Notes under the pieces: model-generated
The model's input: only the letters and a program-made list of their open reading frames with translations
What the model was told of the DNA's origin: nothing
Database searches by the model: none
Source: Natronosporangium sp035305625
GTDB taxonomy: Bacteria; Actinomycetota; Actinomycetes; Mycobacteriales; Micromonosporaceae
Length of the DNA: 64,000 bases
Direction of reading: 5' to 3'
Assembly: GCA_963809545.1 (NCBI GenBank)
Contig: CAWEKD010000009.1
Coordinates: 248,001 to 312,000 of the forward strand
Translations under genes and position numbers: made by a program
Shown here: piece after piece, positions 59,806 to 64,000 of the stretch
How the letters are laid out: every line of letters starts with the position of its first letter
How positions within the stretch are numbered: the first letter of the stretch is position 1

Positions 59806-62279
59806 GGCCGCTACGGCTGGATCTGGAAGGTTTCGCCGCCTTCCGGGACAAAACCACGGTCGACTTCACGGACGCGGACTTCTTCGCGCTGGTGGGGCCG
59901 ACCGGATCGGGTAAGTCCACTCTGCTGGATGCGATCTGTTTCGCGCTGTACGGCACGGTGCCCCGCTGGCGGGATCCGCGGTCGGTGGCCCAAGCGTTGG
60001 CGCCGTCGGTCAACCAGGCCTCGGTGCGCCTGGTGTTCGAGACCGCCGGCCACCGGTACGTGGCCAGCCGGGTGGTCCGCCGCGACGGCAAGGGGCGGGT
60101 GAAGACCGCCTTGGCGGGGCTGCAACGGATGCCGGCCGGGTTCGATGTGCGCAAGCTCGACACCGGGATGGGGCCGGAGGATCTCGGAGAGCCGCTGGCC
60201 GGCACCCCGTCCGAGCTGGACGAAGCGGTGGCCCAGGTGATCGGCCTGCCGTATGACCAGTTTGTCACCTGTGTGGTGCTGCCGCAGGGTGAGTTCGCCG
60301 AGTTCCTGCACGCCAAGCCGGCCAAGCGGCAGCAGATCCTGGTGAACCTGCTGGGGTTGTCGGTGTATGAGCGGGTGCGGGAGCGGGCCGTCGCCCGCGC
60401 CAGCCGGGCGGAGGGGGAGCTGGCGGCGGTGGACCGCCTGCTCGCCGGCCTGACCGAGGTGGACGACGCGACGCTGGCGCAGGCGGAGCAGCGGCTGACC
60501 GCGGCCGAGGAGCTGGTCGGGAAGGTGCAGCGGATGCTGCCCGCCCTGGCGGAGGCGGAGGCGCAGGCCGCGCAGGCGGCGGCGGAGTTGGCGGAGCGCC
60601 GCCAGCAGGTCGCCCGACTGTCGGCGGTGGTGGCGCCGGACGACGTGGCCTCCCTGGCGACCGCCGCCGCCACCGCCCGGCAGGCCCGGGCCGCCGCGGT
60701 GGAGGCGGTCGCCGCGGCCGAGGAGCGGGAGGAGAAGCTGCGCGGAGAGCTGACCGCGGCCGGGGACCCGGCCGCCCTCCGGCAGCTGCTGGCCGCGCAC
60801 CGGGAACGGGCGGAGCTGATCGACCAGCAGGCCGGCCTGGCCGCGGCAGTCGCGGACGCGGAGCGGGAGTACCGCCAGGCCGCCGACGCCCTGGCGGAGG
60901 CCCAAGCGGCCGCGGCCCAGGCGGAGGCGGCCCTGCTCGAGGCGCGGGAAGCGTACACCCGGGCCCAGGCGGCCGATCGGGCGATGGCGGTGCGGACCGG
61001 CCTGGTCGCCGGCGAGCCTTGTCCGGTGTGTACGCAGCCGGTGACGGTCGTGCCGCCGGTACCGGCCGATTCGGCGGTGGCGCGCGCCGAGGCCGCCGGG
61101 CAGCAGGCGCGGGCCGCGTTCGAGGCGGCCAAGCAACTGGTGGCCGAGCGGGACGCCGCCTGCCGGGAGCGCGATCGGGCCGTGACCTCTGCCCGGACCC
61201 GGGCGGAGGCCCTGGCCGCCCGGGTGGCGGAGCTGGACCAGCGCCTGGCCGACGCCCCCACCGCCGCGCAGCTGGAGCAGCAACTGGCGGAGGTGGCGGA
61301 GCTGGAGCAGCAGCTGGCCGAGGCGGGCGGGCAGGTGCGGGCCGCACGGGAGGCTTATCGCCGCGCCGAACATGAGGCGGAGCTGGCCGGGCAGCGGCTG
61401 CAGGGCGCGTGGCGCCGGTTCGACGAGGTGCGGGACGAGCTGGCCGACCACCGCCCTCCCCCGGTTGATCGGGAAGACCTGGCCGCCGCCTGGGCGGCGT
61501 TGGCGGCGTGGGCCGCCGACACCGCCGCCAGGTTGGCCGCGGAGCAACCAGCGGCGGAGGAGGCGGTCCGGGCCGCGGAGGAGGCGGTGGCCGCGCGGCG
61601 AGCGGAGTTGGCGGACGCGTTCACCACCGTGGGGCTGCCGGCACCGACCCAGGACCCGGCCGCGGCCGCCTCGGTGGCGGTCGAGCGGGCGCGGGCGGAG
61701 CGGGACCGCCTGGTGGGGCTGCGGGAGCAGGCCGAGCGGTTGCGGACCCAGCGGGCCGAGCATGAGCGGGATGCCCGGGTGGCCAAGGCGCTCGCCCAGC
61801 ACTTGCGGGCCAACAACTTCGAAGCCTGGCTGCTGGCGGAGGCGCTGGATCGGCTGGTGGCCGGGGCCTCGGGCATTCTGCGGGAGCTGTCCAACGGCCA
61901 GTACGAACTCACCCACGATGGGCGGGAGTTCTTCGTGGTCGACCACCACGACGCGGGGCTGCGTCGGCCGGTGCGCACCCTCTCCGGTGGGGAGACCTTC
62001 CAGGCGTCCCTGGCGCTGGCGCTGGCCTTGGCGGAGCAACTGGCGGGGATGTCCACCACCTCCGCCAGCCTGGAGTCCATCATGCTGGATGAAGGGTTCG
62101 GCACCCTGGACGCCTCCACCCTGGACTCGGTGGCGGCCACGCTGGAGAACTTGGCCGCTCGGGGCGACCGGATGGTCGGGGTGGTCACCCACGTGCCGGC
62201 GCTGGCCGAGCGGATCCCGGTCCGGTACGAGGTCAGCAAGGACGCGCGTTCGGCTCGGGTGACCCGGGTAGGGCTGTGA
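59802..62279 (+). CDS. sbcC: SbcC ATPase (Rad50-type SMC-like)
   Basis: 825 residues: N-terminal ATPase lobe with Walker A 'GPTGSGKST' (32-40) and Q-loop 'VVLPQGEFAEFLHA'; two Ala/Glu/Arg-rich coiled-coil arms (about 190-390 and 430-660) around a zinc hook 'GEPCPVCTQP' (CPVC near 406); C-terminal lobe with signature 'RTLSGGETFQASLALALALA' and Walker B 'SIMLDEGFGTLD'. Complete; somewhat shorter than E. coli SbcC. Partner of SbcD. Confidence 0.96.
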   Translation: MRPLRLDLEGFAAFRDKTTVDFTDADFFALVGPTGSGKSTLLDAICFALYGTVPRWRDPRSVAQALAPSVNQASVRLVFETAGHRYVASRVVRRDGKGRVKTALAGLQRMPAGFDVRKLDTGMGPEDLGEPLAGTPSELDEAVAQVIGLPYDQFVTCVVLPQGEFAEFLHAKPAKRQQILVNLLGLSVYERVRERAVARASRAEGELAAVDRLLAGLTEVDDATLAQAEQRLTAAEELVGKVQRMLPALAEAEAQAAQAAAELAERRQQVARLSAVVAPDDVASLATAAATARQARAAAVEAVAAAEEREEKLRGELTAAGDPAALRQLLAAHRERAELIDQQAGLAAAVADAEREYRQAADALAEAQAAAAQAEAALLEAREAYTRAQAADRAMAVRTGLVAGEPCPVCTQPVTVVPPVPADSAVARAEAAGQQARAAFEAAKQLVAERDAACRERDRAVTSARTRAEALAARVAELDQRLADAPTAAQLEQQLAEVAELEQQLAEAGGQVRAAREAYRRAEHEAELAGQRLQGAWRRFDEVRDELADHRPPPVDREDLAAAWAALAAWAADTAARLAAEQPAAEEAVRAAEEAVAARRAELADAFTTVGLPAPTQDPAAAASVAVERARAERDRLVGLREQAERLRTQRAEHERDARVAKALAQHLRANNFEAWLLAEALDRLVAGASGILRELSNGQYELTHDGREFFVVDHHDAGLRRPVRTLSGGETFQASLALALALAEQLAGMSTTSASLESIMLDEGFGTLDASTLDSVAATLENLAARGDRMVGVVTHVPALAERIPVRYEVSKDARSARVTRVGL

Positions 62280-62295
62280 GGCGAGTGGAGCGGTG

Positions 62296-63264
62296 ATGCG
62301 GTTCTGGGTGCAGAACTACGATCCGGCCGCCGGTCGGGCCGACGATGACGGGGACGAGCCGGCCGGGTCCGCCCGGGCCGAACTCGACCTCACGGTGGAG
62401 ACCGGCTCCGCGCCGTGGGCTCCGGTACCGCCTCCCCCGGACCTGCTTCCCCCCGATACGGTGCTGCTGGTCGACGGAGTACGCCGGGTCGACGCCTGGT
62501 TGTGGACCGAGGAACCGGACGGGGGCACCTACCCGGCGTTGGCCGCCTCGTACGCCGCCGGGGTGGTCCGCTGCCGACTGCGGGCGGGGGTGGCGGAGCT
62601 GGCCCGGGTGGCGGTGGCCCGCGGGCTGTTCACCGCCAGCCCCACCGCCACCGATGTGGACTGCGGGCAGGTGCGGTACGTCGTCCAGCCGGTGAAGGTG
62701 ACCGAGCCCGCCAAGCTGCTCACCGCGGTGCAGAATCCGCTGACCACGCTGGAGGTGCAGCTGGCCGGCGAGGCCCGGGCGGGGGCCACCGATCCGGGCG
62801 ACCTGCTGGTGGTGGACGGCCCGCTTCAGGGGCGGACCGATCTGCCCCGCGCGATCGGCTACATCAAGACCCACCGGCAGCAGTATCTACCCGCACCCCA
62901 GCAGGCGGTGGTGACCACGTTGGCCGCGGGCCAGCGCAGCCCGGTGTTCCGGCTCACCACCAGCTGGCAGCGGTACACCTGGTATCTCCGTTTGCCGGGG
63001 GGCACCGGCGCTCCCTGGTCCGGGCTGGTGCGGGCGGAGTGCCCGGGCAGCCTGCCCCTGGACACGGTGGTGGCGCTGGCGGATCTGTCTACTGTGACGC
63101 TCCCCCGGTTCGCCGCTACCGCCTACAAGGATCCGCGGGCGCCGCAGAACCTGGTGCCGATCGGAGGGTTGGAGCAACGGCTGCGGGCCCGGCTGGGCGA
63201 CGCCCGGTTCCTGCACCGGGTGTTGGCCCGCCGCGCCGGCCGCGCCCCCCTGGCTACTGGTTGA
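62296..63264 (+). CDS. NurA-like protein of the HerA-SbcCD operon
   Basis: 322 residues from ATG 62296 (GGAG 5 bases upstream), 16 bases after sbcC. Acidic motifs spaced as in NurA nucleases are visible: 'DTVLLVDGVRRVDAWLW' (about 55), 'GDLLVVDGPLQGRTDLP' (about 175) and 'IGYIKTHRQQYLP' (Lys). The C-terminus includes 'RYTWYLRLPGGTGAPWSGLV' and 'TVTLPRFAATAYKDPRAPQN'. I infer a NurA-type 5'-3' nuclease to work with the HerA-like ATPase; the family has been annotated mostly as hypothetical. Confidence 0.75.
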   Translation: MRFWVQNYDPAAGRADDDGDEPAGSARAELDLTVETGSAPWAPVPPPPDLLPPDTVLLVDGVRRVDAWLWTEEPDGGTYPALAASYAAGVVRCRLRAGVAELARVAVARGLFTASPTATDVDCGQVRYVVQPVKVTEPAKLLTAVQNPLTTLEVQLAGEARAGATDPGDLLVVDGPLQGRTDLPRAIGYIKTHRQQYLPAPQQAVVTTLAAGQRSPVFRLTTSWQRYTWYLRLPGGTGAPWSGLVRAECPGSLPLDTVVALADLSTVTLPRFAATAYKDPRAPQNLVPIGGLEQRLRARLGDARFLHRVLARRAGRAPLATG

Positions 63265-63301
63265 CGTTGCAGGATCCGGGCGAAACACCGATAGTGAGGC
63301 G

Positions 63302-64000
63302 GTGACACGGGACACCAACGCACCGGACACCAAGGCTTCAGACACTGACTCCCTCGACGCCGCGGCGTCGGAACGGATCGATGAGGACCGGACCGCTGCC
63401 CGCCGTACCAAGACCGCCGGCAGCTCCGCGGCTCGGGCCCGGGCCGCCATGCAGCGCCGACACCTCCGTCTGGCGCTGGTGACCAGCACCGCCACCGGAG
63501 CCGAAGTGGCTGGCGCCGTCGGCCTGGTGGTGGCCGGTCTCCTGTCCTGGGAGTGGGAGGACCGGCTGTGGGGGCACGGTGGGCCGGTATGGATCATCAC
63601 CCAGGCCGTGGTGACGCTGGTGGTGCTGGCGCTCGCCGCCGCCTGGCTGCTGCGGCGGGGCAACCTTCCGGACCGCGCCCGCATGACCGCGCTGGTCGGT
63701 TCCCTCGCCGGGACGCTGCTCGCGGCGGCGCTGCTGTGGCAGACCGAATCCGGTAGCCGGGGTCACGGCCCGCTGGTGGCGATGCTGGCCGGGCTGCTCA
63801 CCGCCGCCGGGTGCCTGACCTGGGTGCTGGCGATGCGGCAGTTGCGGCGGCTGTTCCCGTTTGGACTCGCCGAGGCCCGGAAACGCGGGTTCGGGAACCT
63901 GGCCGCGGTCCGGCGGGCCCAGTTCCTCGGTGGCCCGGCCGGCGCGGTGGTGGCCGGTGGGTTGGTCACGCTGCTCGTGGTCGGCGGCCAGACGGTGGTG
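63302..64000 (+). CDS. Membrane protein, partial (runs off the window)
   Basis: Open from GTG 63302 to the window end (233 codons, no stop). A hydrophilic Asp/Ala/Arg-rich start (1-55) is followed by four or more membrane helices ('AEVAGAVGLVVAGLLSW', 'WIITQAVVTLVVLALAAAWL', 'MTALVGSLAGTLLAAALLW', 'VVAGGLVTLLVVGGQTVV'). GAGG sits 5 bases before the start, 37 bases after the NurA-like gene. Not recognised. Confidence 0.75.
   Translation, partial: MTRDTNAPDTKASDTDSLDAAASERIDEDRTAARRTKTAGSSAARARAAMQRRHLRLALVTSTATGAEVAGAVGLVVAGLLSWEWEDRLWGHGGPVWIITQAVVTLVVLALAAAWLLRRGNLPDRARMTALVGSLAGTLLAAALLWQTESGSRGHGPLVAMLAGLLTAAGCLTWVLAMRQLRRLFPFGLAEARKRGFGNLAAVRRAQFLGGPAGAVVAGGLVTLLVVGGQTVV

Overview
The window is GC-rich DNA from an actinomycete. 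GC-biased codons, many GTG starts, frequent ATGA/TAATG gene overlaps and lineage-typical proteins (DUF3097, DUF4240, a BsaP domain, IdeR/DmdR-type iron boxes, a HerA-like/SbcD/SbcC operon) fit Actinomycetota; a Micromonosporales affiliation is an inference only. Most of the window is chromosomal housekeeping and metabolism. Three more variable stretches lie at about 9.9-25.0 kb, 29.6-33.2 kb and 52.2-55.9 kb.

Layout. 0-10 kb: a surface protein with a Pro-rich stalk, a DHFR-fold reductase, DUF3097, a YczE-like membrane protein, a zinc alcohol dehydrogenase with an SRPBCC partner, a DEDDh exonuclease-BRCT protein, a small kinase-like phosphotransferase and a PEBP protein. 10-17 kb: a MarR regulator, a decayed TetR gene, and a very large SF1 helicase with a Vsr/DUF559-type nuclease domain whose gene is cut in two by one in-frame TAG. 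17-25 kb: sparse coding, relics, a secreted protein behind a clear promoter and a perfect 22-bp palindrome, then a minus-strand pair consisting of a large WxG-domain protein and a lipoprotein. 25-30 kb: a LOG-like protein, a methyltransferase, formamidase with its FmdB zinc ribbon, DUF4240 and a secreted HNH nuclease. 30-33 kb: a LanM lanthipeptide synthetase with no recognisable precursor or transporter.

33-38 kb: a siderophore uptake operon (ATPase, two permeases, binding lipoprotein) divergent from a siderophore-interacting reductase, with two iron boxes between them. 38-42 kb: an S9 peptidase, an ArsC-like protein, a bacterial PH-domain protein, an Smr protein and a tRNA Gly-Cys-Val cluster. 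42-49.4 kb: a CapA lipoprotein, an NmrA-like oxidoreductase, a P450, then biotin genes bioD and bioF divergent from bioB, which is followed by a methyltransferase fused to a biotin synthase auxiliary (BsaP) domain. 49.4-52 kb: citrate synthase and a LacI regulator.

52-56 kb carries a second copy of the WxG-protein/lipoprotein module seen at 21.6-25 kb, here extended by an ESX-like helical protein and a 54-residue Cys-rich protein in one overlapping operon. The two modules are clearly paralogous over both genes and are the best candidate for an undescribed system; the N-terminal WxG domains and absence of signal peptides on the large proteins suggest type VII secretion, but no secretion machinery lies in the window. 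56-64 kb: a RibD-type reductase and a tightly overlapping operon of HerA-like ATPase, SbcD, SbcC and a NurA-like protein, resembling the archaeal HerA-NurA-Mre11-Rad50 end-resection set, followed by a membrane protein cut off by the window edge.
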